A stretch of DNA of 64,000 nucleotides from Bacillus sp. AFS055030 (GTDB lineage: Bacteria; Bacillota; Bacilli; Bacillales; Bacillaceae_G). This document shows positions 56,501 to 64,000 of the stretch, one piece after another (the stretch's first letter is position 1; the number at the start of each line of letters is the position of its first letter). The translations under genes and the position numbers were made by a program. The stretch covers positions 54,148-118,147 of the forward strand of contig NZ_NUGT01000035.1 of NCBI RefSeq assembly GCF_002574545.1, in the 5' to 3' direction. The notes beneath the pieces are model-generated. The model ran no database searches, was not told the origin of the DNA, and was given only the letters and a program-made list of their open reading frames with translations.

Positions 56501-57040
56501 GTTACTAATTTTGATATTTTAGCTTATTGCCTATATCCTAAAGTATTTATGGATTATCAAAAAAATGTAGACAGCTATGGTGATTTATCTGTCCTTGATA
56601 CACCTACTTTCTTCCATGGAATGAAATTAGATGAAGAGATTAAAGTAGATATTGAACGTGGTAAAACACTGATTGTAAAACTTGTCTCGATTGGTCAAGC
56701 TCAACCAGATGGAACAAGAGTTATATACTTTGAATTAAATGGTCAACCGCGAGAAATAGTCGTTAAAGATTACTCTGTTAAATCTACTGTCGTTCAAAAA
56801 AGAAAAGGTGACACTAGTAACCCAAACCATATTAACGCAACAATGCCAGGTACTGTCTTAAATGTACTTGTTAAAAAGGGAGAAGTAGTTGAAAAAGGTC
56901 AAACTTTAGCTATTACTGAAGCGATGAAAATGGAAACTACAGTCCAATCTCCGTTTACTGGTGTTATTAGGGACATTCTAATTACGTCAGGAGAAAGTAT
57001 TTCTACAGGCGATTTACTAATAGAACTAGAGCAAAGATAA
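53591..57040 (+). CDS. pycA: Pyruvate carboxylase
   Basis: 1149-residue biotin enzyme converting pyruvate to oxaloacetate, the anaplerotic feed of the TCA cycle. Biotin carboxylase domain (1-455; VLVANRGEIAIRVFRA, GGGGRGMR, EVNPRVQVEHT), carboxyltransferase TIM barrel (about 530-800; FTDTTFRDAHQSLLATR), PYC tetramerisation region, and BCCP at the end with the biotinyl-lysine in TEAMKMETTV. DarB, also encoded here, is a reported PycA partner in B. subtilis, activating or stabilising it in a c-di-AMP-dependent way. Site CAGGAGG. Confidence 0.98.
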   Translation: MTYTKQIKKVLVANRGEIAIRVFRACTELGIRTVGIYSKEDEGSYHRYKADEAYIVGKGKKPIDAYLDIEGIIEIAKKNNVDAIHPGYGFLSENIKFAERCEEEGIIFIGPHSRHLDMFGDKIKAKQQALQANLPIIPGSDGPVNSLDDVKEFGETYGFPIIIKAALGGGGRGMRIVRTNAGLKDAFERAKSEAKAAFGNDEVYVEKYIENPKHIEVQILGDHQGNIIHLFERDCSIQRRHQKLVEVAPCTSISEDLRNRICDAAVQLMKEIEYVNAGTVEFLVSGNDFYFIEVNPRVQVEHTITEMITGIDIVQTQILIAQGNSLHSDKVGIPLQDEIPRIGFAIQARVTTEDPLNNFMPDTGKIMAYRSGGGFGVRLDTGNSFQGAVITPYYDSLLVKVTTHALTFEGAIAKLNRNLKEFRIRGIKTNIPFLENVTTHPDFLSGEYNTSFVDSSPELFVFAKRRDRGTKLLNYIGNVTVNGFPGISVKEKPAFDEIIIPNVKHISSAESGTKQLLDKLGADEFSKWLKNQPNVLFTDTTFRDAHQSLLATRIRSKDLTTVAEQTSKLLPNLFSMEMWGGATFDVAYRFLNEDPWERLLNLRELVPNVLFQMLLRGSNAVGYKNYPDNLVKKFIEASAQAGIDVFRIFDSLNWIKGMEVAIDAVRDSGKLAEASICYTGDILDPTRTKYNLAYYKELAKDLESAGAHILAIKDMAGLLKPQAAYTLISELKDTVDLPIHLHTHDTSGNGLYTYVKAIEAGVDVVDIAIGSMSGLTSQPSANSLYYALKDSNNETNLNINGLEQLSTYWEGVRKYYSSFESGMVSPHTEVYQHEMPGGQYSNLKQQAKGVGLGDRFEEVKDMYGRVNQLFGDVVKVTPSSKVVGDMALFMVQNNLDEDSVYEKGENIDFPDSVIEFFEGKLGQPHGGFPKSLQRIILKGRKPLTERAGETLKPIDFKDVEEYLFKTLNRQVTNFDILAYCLYPKVFMDYQKNVDSYGDLSVLDTPTFFHGMKLDEEIKVDIERGKTLIVKLVSIGQAQPDGTRVIYFELNGQPREIVVKDYSVKSTVVQKRKGDTSNPNHINATMPGTVLNVLVKKGEVVEKGQTLAITEAMKMETTVQSPFTGVIRDILITSGESISTGDLLIELEQR

Positions 57041-57052
57041 AAAGTAAAGGAT

Positions 57053-57108
57053 GATCGCGTAGTTAGAGTAGTATAAAAACGCAAATGCAACTCAACTACG
57101 CGAGCATT
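57053..57108. other. Imperfect hairpin after pycA
   Basis: ATGATCGCGTAGTT-AGAGT pairs with ACTC-AACTACGCGAGCAT, one mismatch and one bulge, then TTTT. A first, weaker terminator-like structure before the main one. Confidence 0.6.
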
Positions 57109-57117
57109 TTAAACGCT

Positions 57118-57166
57118 AAAAAAAGGTATTTCTTCTACAATTAAGTGGAAGAAATACCTTTTTTTA
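57118..57166. terminator. Bidirectional terminator between pycA and ctaA
   Basis: AAAAAAAGGTATTTCTTC pairs with GAAGAAATACCTTTTTTT. Very strong for both convergent genes. Confidence 0.95.
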
Positions 57167-58105
57167 GGAGATATTTTTATTTTGAAGTAACTCGGAATTT
57201 GAGCTTTTACTTCTTGTGCAAACTAAACATTGGAAACTAAAAATCGCAAACAAGCACGAAATTAAACTAGCATGTGTTAAAGCAACATAAATGTTTAAGT
57301 TTGTAAAAATGATAAACGCTCCACAAATTACTTGAAGTGTAACAAGAATTACAGATACAAACCAACCAAAATAAATGCCACGTTCATTACGATAGTATTT
57401 ATAAGCATGTACAAATGCAATAATTATCCAAACGAATAATAGAAAAGCCGCAAACCGATGTCCCATCTGAACCCATTCATGAACTTGTGTTGGAATACCA
57501 TTGTTTGCTTTGCTACATAATGGCCAGCTAGGGCAAGCTAAGCTTGCATTTTCGTGACGAACAAGAGCACCTGTGTAAACTACTAAGTATGAATAAATCC
57601 ATAAACCGTAAGTATGAAATTTCATTGTTTTTCCGACATAAAAAGAATTTTTTTGGTAATTACGGTCGCGTTCAAAAATTAATAATGTTAACATGACTAC
57701 AGCAGCAAAACAAATTAAAGAAATACCAAAATGGATTGCTTTTACAGCTGGGACTTGACCCCATACAACTGCAGCAGCACCGATTAATGCTTGAGCAATT
57801 AGAAAAATACAAGAAATGATTGCTAAAAACTTTGTTTCTCTTTTATGAGGAATGACAATCCAAGCAAGCACTGCTAGTAATAAAACAAATATCCCGGCAA
57901 GGCCTGACGCTGCACGATGAGATAATTCAATGACAGTTTGAATAGTTAAATGATCAGGAATGATTTGACCTTTACACAGAGGCCAGGATTTTCCACATCC
58001 GAGTCCAGAATTAGTCTTTGTTACGAGTGCACCACCTAATAAAACAATTAAAAGAATAAATGAGGTTATTAACGATACCCCTTTTAAAACACGTAGCAAG
58101 TACAT
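57164..58105 (-). CDS. ctaA: Heme A synthase CtaA
   Basis: 313-residue membrane enzyme oxidising heme O to heme A, eight helices in two related halves. Heme-ligand histidines lie in [28 protein letters not shown] and LTHASLIS. The Gram-positive cysteine pairs [11 protein letters not shown] and LACPSWPLC are present. Divergent from ctaBCDEF as in B. subtilis. Confidence 0.97.
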   Translation of the reverse strand: MYLLRVLKGVSLITSFILLIVLLGGALVTKTNSGLGCGKSWPLCKGQIIPDHLTIQTVIELSHRAASGLAGIFVLLLAVLAWIVIPHKRETKFLAIISCIFLIAQALIGAAAVVWGQVPAVKAIHFGISLICFAAVVMLTLLIFERDRNYQKNSFYVGKTMKFHTYGLWIYSYLVVYTGALVRHENASLACPSWPLCSKANNGIPTQVHEWVQMGHRFAAFLLFVWIIIAFVHAYKYYRNERGIYFGWFVSVILVTLQVICGAFIIFTNLNIYVALTHASLISCLFAIFSFQCLVCTRSKSSNSELLQNKNIS

Positions 58106-58499
58106 CCACCTACTTTTATAAAATAATAATAATTTTAAAGATTAATTATTAAAAAAATTATTCTGCAAATAATACTTCTATATCATATAAGATTACGACA
58201 TAAAATTCAAAGGGAACCTTCATATTTAGACATAATATTTGTTTTTTCTTAACTTTGGATGTATTCATTTTAAAAATATAGAAATAATTAATTTTATAAT
58301 TAAATAGTATTTAGTATTGAAAAGCTAGACTGTTTACGATAAAATTTTTTTGAAACGTACACAATTTGTTCATATATTAATCACAAAAATTTCATTATAT
58401 TTAGTTTAATAGAAGTATGTCTAAATTAAAAACTCATTATGAACCATTAAAAAATGGGTATGAATAAATGAAGTTTTGTAAAAAAAGAGGAGGATTGAC
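58106..58499. promoter_or_regulatory. Divergent ctaA/ctaB control region
   Basis: A 394-bp, extremely AT-rich region. It must carry both promoters, but no unambiguous -35/-10 pair or ResD/CcpA site stands out by eye. No reading frame with a ribosome-binding site is present apart from the ctaB start (AGAGGAGGATTGACTTTG). Confidence 0.5.
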
Positions 58500-59420
58500 T
58501 TGGAACAATTAGCTAATAATGTTTCTAATAACGAAGAAACTAATAATCCTTCTAGTTCACTAAAGAAAGATTTACTTTCTTTAATGAAAATAGGGATCGT
58601 AAACTCTAATATACTGACAACTTTTACAGGTATCTGGTTAGCTATCCAAATAAATGGATTAGATATATTAGATTCTTTACCAAAAGCAATTATTACTGTA
58701 ATTGGTTCATCACTTATTATTGCAGGATCATGTGTAATCAATAACTATATTGATCGTGATATTGATCCATACATGGAGAGAACTAAAAACAGACCAACTG
58801 TAACTGGTAATATTAAACCAAGCGTTACAATTTCGATTGGTATTCTTTTATTAATTGTGGGCTTTACATTTATGGCTTTCACAACCTTAATGGCTGTTGT
58901 ATATGCATTTATTGGTGCATTTACATATATCGTACTATACACTCTTTGGACGAAACGTAATTACACGTTAAACACAGTAGTAGGCAGTATATCTGGTGCA
59001 GCACCCCCATTAATTGGATGGGCAGCAATCGATGCGAATTTGCATCCTATTGCTTGGATGCTGTTTTTAATCATGTTTATATGGCAACCACCGCATTTTT
59101 TAGCACTTGCGATGAGACGTTCTGAAGAATATAAAAGAGCGGGAATTCCAATGCTACCAGTGGTTTACGGATTTGAAATGACGAAACGTCAAGTGATGAT
59201 TTGGGTATTATGTTTATTACCATTGCCATTTTACATGCAAGCTCTAGGTTTACCATTTATTATTTTTGCAACAATATTGAATATTGGATGGGTTATTTTA
59301 GGATTATATTGTTATAAACAAAAGGATGATAAAAAGTTCTCTAAACTGATGTTTATATACTCCATTAACTATTTAACTCTTCTATATATGTCAATGATTG
59401 TGTTTACAATTTCGTTTTAA
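58500..59420 (+). CDS. ctaB: Protoheme IX farnesyltransferase (heme O synthase) CtaB
   Basis: 306-residue UbiA-superfamily prenyltransferase with about nine helices. Asp-rich motifs [19 protein letters not shown] and the second [10 protein letters not shown] region preceded by [17 protein letters not shown]. Makes heme O from heme B and farnesyl-PP, the substrate of CtaA. TTG 58500 behind AGAGGAGGA. First gene of the ctaBCDEF cluster. Confidence 0.97.
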   Translation: MEQLANNVSNNEETNNPSSSLKKDLLSLMKIGIVNSNILTTFTGIWLAIQINGLDILDSLPKAIITVIGSSLIIAGSCVINNYIDRDIDPYMERTKNRPTVTGNIKPSVTISIGILLLIVGFTFMAFTTLMAVVYAFIGAFTYIVLYTLWTKRNYTLNTVVGSISGAAPPLIGWAAIDANLHPIAWMLFLIMFIWQPPHFLALAMRRSEEYKRAGIPMLPVVYGFEMTKRQVMIWVLCLLPLPFYMQALGLPFIIFATILNIGWVILGLYCYKQKDDKKFSKLMFIYSINYLTLLYMSMIVFTISF

Positions 59421-59514
59421 TTAGGGGTATTACGGGGGATTTTTTTATTGTTTGTTTAATCTTATTTTAAATAAGAATGAAACACTTTAAATTGAAAGAG
59501 GGGGAAGTATACTT

Positions 59515-60555
59515 ATGAAACATTGGCGATTAGTCTCGCTAATTTCCTTGATAACAGTTATTTTGAGTGCATGTGGAAATGCAAATCAATCTACACTGAA
59601 TCCTCAAGGTGAAGTAGCAAAAATGCAATACGATCTTATGAAGCTAAGTACGTTGATCATGGTATTCGTTGTTGCTGTTGTAACAGTTCTTTTCCTTTAC
59701 GTAATCGTGAAATATCGTTACCGTAAAGATCAAGAGAATATTATTCCAAAGCAAGTAGAAGGTAGCCATACTTTAGAGCTTCTTTGGACGATTATTCCTG
59801 TTATTTTACTTATCGTATTAGCAGTACCAACAGTGTCACAAACGTTTAAGCTTTCGGATGAGAAGCAAATAGCAAAAGATGAGAAGAAAAAGGATGCAAT
59901 TGTAATTAATGTAAATGCTCATCTTTTCTGGTGGGAATTCGAGTATCCGAATCAAAAAATTGTGACTTCACAAGACATGATTATCCCAGTTGGTAAAAAA
60001 GTTATCTTAAACCTTAAAGGTCAAGATATCAAACACTCATTCTGGGTTCCAGCATTAGCAGGTAAAATTGATACAAACGTTGAAGGTGAAAACAAAATGT
60101 GGCTTTCAGCGGATAAAGAAGGTACATATAATGGATTCTGTGCAGAGTTTTGTGGTCCTTCACATTCATTAATGCAATTTAAAGTAAAAGCAGTAAGTGA
60201 AGCTGACTATGATACGTGGTTAGCAGATATGAAAAATCAAAAAGGTCAAGCTGTAACAGCTGAAGCTCAAGAAGGTGAAAAAATCTTCAAACAAAGCTGT
60301 ATTGGTTGTCATGCTGCAGATGCAAATGATACAAGACCACCTGCTGCAAGACTTGCTCCAAACTTAGCTAACTTCGGTGATCGTGATATGGTTGCTGGTA
60401 TTGCTAAAAATAATGAAGCTAACTTAAAAAAATGGTTAACTAATCCAGAAGCTATGAAGCCAGGTAACCTAATGACAGGTAAATATGGTGATTTATCATC
60501 TGATGAGATTGATGCATTAACTGCATACTTAACTAGCTTAAAAATTGCAAAATAA
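59515..60555 (+). CDS. ctaC: Cytochrome caa3 oxidase subunit II (CtaC)
   Basis: 346-residue lipoprotein: signal peptide with lipobox LSAC (Cys20), two membrane helices, CuA domain (HLFWWEFEYP; HSFWVPALAGKIDTN; FCAEFCGPSHSLM ligands) and a C-terminal cytochrome c domain (CIGCH, distal Met in NLMTGKYGD). The fused cytochrome c marks a caa3-type, cytochrome c-oxidising complex. Site GAGGGGGAAG. Confidence 0.98.
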   Translation: MKHWRLVSLISLITVILSACGNANQSTLNPQGEVAKMQYDLMKLSTLIMVFVVAVVTVLFLYVIVKYRYRKDQENIIPKQVEGSHTLELLWTIIPVILLIVLAVPTVSQTFKLSDEKQIAKDEKKKDAIVINVNAHLFWWEFEYPNQKIVTSQDMIIPVGKKVILNLKGQDIKHSFWVPALAGKIDTNVEGENKMWLSADKEGTYNGFCAEFCGPSHSLMQFKVKAVSEADYDTWLADMKNQKGQAVTAEAQEGEKIFKQSCIGCHAADANDTRPPAARLAPNLANFGDRDMVAGIAKNNEANLKKWLTNPEAMKPGNLMTGKYGDLSSDEIDALTAYLTSLKIAK

Positions 60556-60587
60556 TTTAATGGATATGAAGTAAAGGGGGTAATACT

Positions 60588-62444
60588 GTGAGTTCTGTAG
60601 CGAAAAAGAAACCACTATTGTGGGACTACTTAACGACAGTCGACCATAAGAAAATTGCCATCCTGTATTTAATTGCAGGCGGATTCTTTTTCTTAGTTGG
60701 TGGAATGGAAGCGTTATTTATTCGTATACAATTAATAAAGCCAGACAACACCTTTTTAGTTGGTGACGCTTACAACCAAGTATTAACAATGCATGGTACA
60801 ACAATGATTTTCTTAGCGGCGATGCCGTTGATCTTTGCATTCTTTAACGCGGTAGTACCTTTACAAATTGGTGCCCGTGACGTAGCATTCCCGTTTTTAA
60901 ATTCCTTAGGTTTTTGGTTATTTTTCTTCGGAGGAGTTTTCTTAAACTTAAGTTGGTTCTTAGGTGGTGCACCTGATGCAGGTTGGACATCATATGCAAC
61001 ATTAGCTCTACAAAGTAAATCACATGGTGTAGACTTCTACTTATTAGGTCTACAGGTTTCAGGTATTGGTACATTAGCCGGTGGTATTAACTTCTTAGCA
61101 ACGATTATTAACATGCGTGCTCCAGGGTTAACTTACATGCGTATGCCACTATTTACATGGACAGTATTTGTAACATCAGCACTTATTTTATTTGCGTTCC
61201 CGGCATTAACAATCGGGTTAGCGTTATTAATGTTTGACCGCCTATTTGGAACAGCATTCTTTGATGCATCTTTAGGTGGAAACTCAATGATCTTTGAACA
61301 TTTATTCTGGATTTTCGGACATCCAGAGGTATACATTCTTGTATTACCAGCTTTTGGTATCTTCTCAGATATCATCCCGGCATTTTCTAAGAAAAGATTA
61401 TTCGGATATTCTTCAATGGTATTCGCTACAGTATTAATTGGTTTCTTAGGATTCATGGTTTGGGCTCACCACATGTTTACTGATGGTCTTGGTGCAGTAG
61501 CAAACGCAATCTTCGCAGTTGCAACAATGGCAATTGCAGTACCTACAGGGGTTAAAATCTTTAACTGGTTATTAACGATGTGGGGCGGACAAATTCGTTT
61601 TACAACGCCAATGCTTTGGTCTGTAGCATTTATCCCATCGTTCGTACTTGGTGGGGTAACAGGTATCATGAACGCAGCAGCTCCTGCTGACTATCAATTC
61701 CATGATAGTTATTTCGTAGTAGCTCACTTCCACTACGTTATCGTAGGTGGTGTAGTATTTGGTATCTTTGCTGGTGCACATTATTGGTGGCCAAAAATGT
61801 TTGGTAAAATGCTAAATGAAAAATTAGGTAAACTTACGTTCTTCTTATTCTTTATCGGTTTCCATTTAACATTCTTTATCCAACATTTCTTAGGATTAAT
61901 GGGTATGCCTCGTCGTTACTTTACATATTTACCAGGACAAGGCTTAGATACAGGTAACTTAATTAGTACTTGTGGAGCAATGTTCATGGCAGTTGCGACA
62001 ATCGTTTTATTAATCAATGTTATTTATACAGCATTTAAAGGTGAAAAAGCAGAAGCAGATGCATGGGGTGTAGGTCGTACACTTGAATGGTCAATCTCTT
62101 CTCCAGCACCAGAATATAACTTTGCACAAATTCCATATGTACGTGGATTAGATGCTTTATGGGTAGAAAAAATGGAAGGAGACGGCAAAATGACACCTGC
62201 TGAACCATTAGGTGATATTCATATGCCAAACTCATCTATTTTACCGTTTATCATGTCAATGGGCTTATTCATTGCTTCATTTGGTGCGATGTATAATGAC
62301 CAACTTAAAAACCATACAGCAGTTGGTGTACTAATTCTTGGATTAGTAATCACATTCGGATCTATGTTCTTACGTTCATGGATTGATGATCATGGATATC
62401 ATATCCATAAAGAAGACTTAGCTGATGAGGGGGTTAAGGCATAA
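60588..62444 (+). CDS. ctaD: Cytochrome caa3 oxidase subunit I (CtaD)
   Basis: 618-residue heme-copper oxidase core with 12-14 helices. Low-spin heme ligand in LTMHGTTMIF, CuB histidine-tyrosine motif WIFGHPEVYILVLP, WAHHMFTDG, and the heme a/a3 ligands in VAHFHYVIVGG. Oxygen-reducing, proton-pumping subunit. GTG 60588 behind AAAGGGGG. Stop overlaps ctaE start. Confidence 0.98.
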   Translation: MSSVAKKKPLLWDYLTTVDHKKIAILYLIAGGFFFLVGGMEALFIRIQLIKPDNTFLVGDAYNQVLTMHGTTMIFLAAMPLIFAFFNAVVPLQIGARDVAFPFLNSLGFWLFFFGGVFLNLSWFLGGAPDAGWTSYATLALQSKSHGVDFYLLGLQVSGIGTLAGGINFLATIINMRAPGLTYMRMPLFTWTVFVTSALILFAFPALTIGLALLMFDRLFGTAFFDASLGGNSMIFEHLFWIFGHPEVYILVLPAFGIFSDIIPAFSKKRLFGYSSMVFATVLIGFLGFMVWAHHMFTDGLGAVANAIFAVATMAIAVPTGVKIFNWLLTMWGGQIRFTTPMLWSVAFIPSFVLGGVTGIMNAAAPADYQFHDSYFVVAHFHYVIVGGVVFGIFAGAHYWWPKMFGKMLNEKLGKLTFFLFFIGFHLTFFIQHFLGLMGMPRRYFTYLPGQGLDTGNLISTCGAMFMAVATIVLLINVIYTAFKGEKAEADAWGVGRTLEWSISSPAPEYNFAQIPYVRGLDALWVEKMEGDGKMTPAEPLGDIHMPNSSILPFIMSMGLFIASFGAMYNDQLKNHTAVGVLILGLVITFGSMFLRSWIDDHGYHIHKEDLADEGVKA

Positions 62445-63067
62445 TGGAAATGAATCAAAAATTTACAGCTGAAACGTTTCCTCATAACCCTGAAAAAGCT
62501 ACAGAAGAAGGTAAAAATAAGTTCTTAGCATTCTGGCTATTTCTTGGTGGAGAAACTGTATTATTCGCATCATTATTTGGTACTTTCTTAGCATTAAGAA
62601 ACTCTACTGCTGGTGGAGCAAGTGCTGCAGAAATGTTCGAACCAAAATTAGTATTCATTGCTACAATGTTACTTTTAACATCTTCTCTTACAAGTGTTTA
62701 TGCTATGTATCACATGAAAAATTTTGAACACAAAAAGATGATGTTATGGTTAGGAATTACAGTTTTATTAGGTCTAGGATTTTTATTATTAGAAATTTAC
62801 GAATTTAAACACTATATGCACGAATATCATTTTACAATTAAGAGTAGTGCATTTGGTTCTTCATTCTATACATTAGTAGGTACTCATGGTGCTCACGTAT
62901 TTGTTGGTTTACTATGGATCACTACTTTAATGCTTCGAAACGCTGGAAGAGGTTTAAATTTATTCAACGCTCCTAAGTTTTATGTTGCTAGTTTATACTG
63001 GCACTTCATCGACGTTGTATGGATTTTCATCTTTACAGTAGTATACTTAATGGGAATGGTGGGATAA
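62444..63067 (+). CDS. ctaE: Cytochrome caa3 oxidase subunit III (CtaE)
   Basis: 207 residues, five helices. GEETVLFASLFGTFLALR-like segment (GGETVLFASLFGTF), TLVGTHGAHVFVGLLW and the C-terminal YWHFIDVVWIFIFTVVYL are the subunit III hallmarks. Start codon overlaps the ctaD stop (TAATG). Stabilises subunit I proton uptake. Confidence 0.97.
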   Translation: MEMNQKFTAETFPHNPEKATEEGKNKFLAFWLFLGGETVLFASLFGTFLALRNSTAGGASAAEMFEPKLVFIATMLLLTSSLTSVYAMYHMKNFEHKKMMLWLGITVLLGLGFLLLEIYEFKHYMHEYHFTIKSSAFGSSFYTLVGTHGAHVFVGLLWITTLMLRNAGRGLNLFNAPKFYVASLYWHFIDVVWIFIFTVVYLMGMVG

Positions 63068-63071
63068 GGAA

Positions 63072-63410
63072 ATGGGTGCAAATACAAACTCTCATCAAAG
63101 AAATCAAGTTGAACTGAAGTATCACCGTCGTAAACATGCTGAAGAAATGAAACATCAATTAATTTCTTTCGCATTAATGATTATATTAACGCTTGCATCA
63201 TTTGCAGCAGTAATTTACCGTGAACATATGGATCCATATTTCACAGTTCCATTTATTTTAGTTTTAGCTGTAGTACAATTAGTGTTCCAACTTTATTATT
63301 TCATGCATATGAAAAATAAAGGACATAGCGTACCTGCATTCTTCTTATATTCAGGAGTTACAGTTGCTGCAATTACACTATTAACATTCTTAACATTAAT
63401 CTGGTTATGA
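63072..63410 (+). CDS. ctaF: Cytochrome caa3 oxidase subunit IV (CtaF)
   Basis: 112 residues, three helices, prokaryotic COX IV. LISFALMIILTLASFAAVIY and LVFQLYYFMHMKNKGH are typical. Starts 4 bp after ctaE and ends at the operon terminator. Small accessory subunit; no ctaG is visible immediately downstream, unlike B. subtilis. Confidence 0.95.
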   Translation: MGANTNSHQRNQVELKYHRRKHAEEMKHQLISFALMIILTLASFAAVIYREHMDPYFTVPFILVLAVVQLVFQLYYFMHMKNKGHSVPAFFLYSGVTVAAITLLTFLTLIWL

Positions 63411-63415
63411 TGTGA

Positions 63416-63451
63416 AAAGGGAAGTGAATTTTATTCACTTCCTTTTTTTTA
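63416..63451 (+). terminator. Terminator of ctaBCDEF
   Basis: AAAGGGAAGTGAAT pairs with ATTCACTTCC, followed by eight Ts. Confidence 0.92.
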
Positions 63452-63475
63452 TAGTGTATCTTGCATATGAAAAAT

Positions 63476-63538
63476 CTGTAAGCTGCTAATCCCATATGTT
63501 CATTCTTATCTGTTACGTTGTTACATAACAACTTACAG
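63476..63538 (+). other. Small palindrome cluster downstream of cta operon
   Basis: Outer CTGTAAG (63476-63482) and CTTACAG (63532-63538) enclose GTTGTT-ACAT-AACAAC (63517-63532). Could be operator or leader structure for the small gene at 63662; no known motif. Confidence 0.35.
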
Positions 63539-63661
63539 TCAGCCAAATGTCCATTTCAACTACATTTTTATTCGTATAAGAATGATTTGTGGAAGAAAAC
63601 TATAAAGAAGACATAAATTTAATCCGTTTTGGTTGAACAGTAAAATGGAAAGGATGATTCA

Positions 63662-63841
63662 ATGATGGATATGGATATTCCTAAAGATGATGATATTGAA
63701 ATGGAAGAAAAAGTGGATTTAAGTGGGAGTATTGATAAATTAACAGAGCATATCGTTTGGGGCACACAAGGTTTCTTAGATATACCAGATCAAGGCAAGA
63801 TGTATAAGAAAAGATATTTAGGAAATCGATTTAAATCGTGA
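63662..63841 (+). CDS. Small acidic-basic hypothetical protein (59 aa)
   Basis: 59 residues: acidic first third (MDMDIPKDDDIEMEEKVD), then LTEHIVWGTQGFLDIPDQ and a basic end KMYKKRYLGNRFKS. Start ATG 63662 with GGAAAGGATG upstream. The composition is not random, as shown by the clear charge segregation, but no family is recognised. May be monocistronic. Confidence 0.55.
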   Translation: MMDMDIPKDDDIEMEEKVDLSGSIDKLTEHIVWGTQGFLDIPDQGKMYKKRYLGNRFKS

Positions 63842-64000
63842 AAATGATGATTGAGAAGATCTGTAAGGTATAAAAGTAGGAAAAGGAAATAGTACCTTTG
63901 TAACTTAGGGGATATTTTCAAAGTGTTAAAAAATGAGCTTGTCAACTACGCCAAATTTTGGTCGATTTCCACTAAAACCTGTTATGAGGAAGTACCTTTC
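63842..64000. other. Window end, no supported gene
   Basis: 159 bp to the edge. A GTG-initiated frame at 63923 stays open to the edge, but its Shine-Dalgarno (TAGGGG) is distant, so it is not called. AGTACCTTT occurs twice (about 63890 and 63990). Confidence 0.4.

Overview
This 64-kb window is AT-rich, chromosomal, Bacillaceae-type DNA from an endospore-forming Firmicute. The strongest support is gene order. It follows the Bacillus subtilis block from glcT-ptsGHI through patA, ykyB, ykuE-fadH-ykuI, ykuJ-ykuK-abbA-darB-ccpC-dapH-dapL, ykuU-ykuV, rnjA-rpoY, ykrA-defB-ykyA, pdhABCD, SR1, speA, yktA-yktB-ykzI-yktC, typA-ylaH, ylaK, ylaN-ftsW-pycA and ctaA/ctaBCDEF. Many genes use TTG or GTG starts behind strong Shine-Dalgarno sequences. 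Spore genes (KinB-like kinase, transglutaminase Tgl, a YjcZ-type micropeptide, AbbA) fit a sporulating bacillus. Sequence divergence and several non-subtilis insertions show it is not B. subtilis itself. I see no rRNA, tRNA, CRISPR array or complete insertion sequence.

Layout. 0-5.2 kb: glucose PTS with its antiterminator GlcT (cut by the window start), a RAT/terminator leader, and ptsG-ptsH-ptsI. 5.2-11.7 kb: ArsR-type regulator, nitroreductase, YkwC dehydrogenase, RDD membrane protein, PatA, CorA and a KinB-like kinase. 11.7-14.9 kb: an accessory patch (HTH/DUF3967 protein, holin-like protein, Gly/Tyr/Pro-rich protein) around ykyB. 14.9-26.2 kb: the yku region, including acetyl-DAP pathway genes dapH and dapL and the redox pair ykuU/ykuV. 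26.3-32.3 kb: an orphan CydB-like protein, RNase J1 with the RNAP epsilon subunit, a transporter, a HAD phosphatase and peptide deformylase. 32.5-38.7 kb: YkyA and the pyruvate dehydrogenase operon. 38.8-45.9 kb: small conserved proteins, the SR1/SR1P dual-function RNA, Tgl, SpeA and the ykt genes. 46-53.5 kb: TypA and the yla genes to FtsW. 53.6-63.4 kb: pyruvate carboxylase and the heme A/cytochrome caa3 oxidase genes.

The genes form a central-carbon and respiration neighbourhood: glucose uptake (PTS), pyruvate oxidation (PDH), anaplerosis (PycA) and terminal oxidation (Cta). Regulators lie nearby: GlcT, CcpC, DarB (known in B. subtilis to contact Rel and PycA) and SR1. All three dedicated acetyl-DAP pathway genes (patA, dapH, dapL) are present and feed lysine and peptidoglycan.

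Most interesting non-coding signals: a structured leader with competing hairpins ending in a terminator directly in front of the dapL ribosome-binding site; CcpN-consensus sites and a 14-bp inverted repeat on the SR1 promoter; a foldable 115-bp repeat-like element flanked by 10-bp direct repeats between ykuU and ykuV; twin terminators with the same arms after pdhD; and four TGTACTA/TAGTACA motifs upstream of pdhA.
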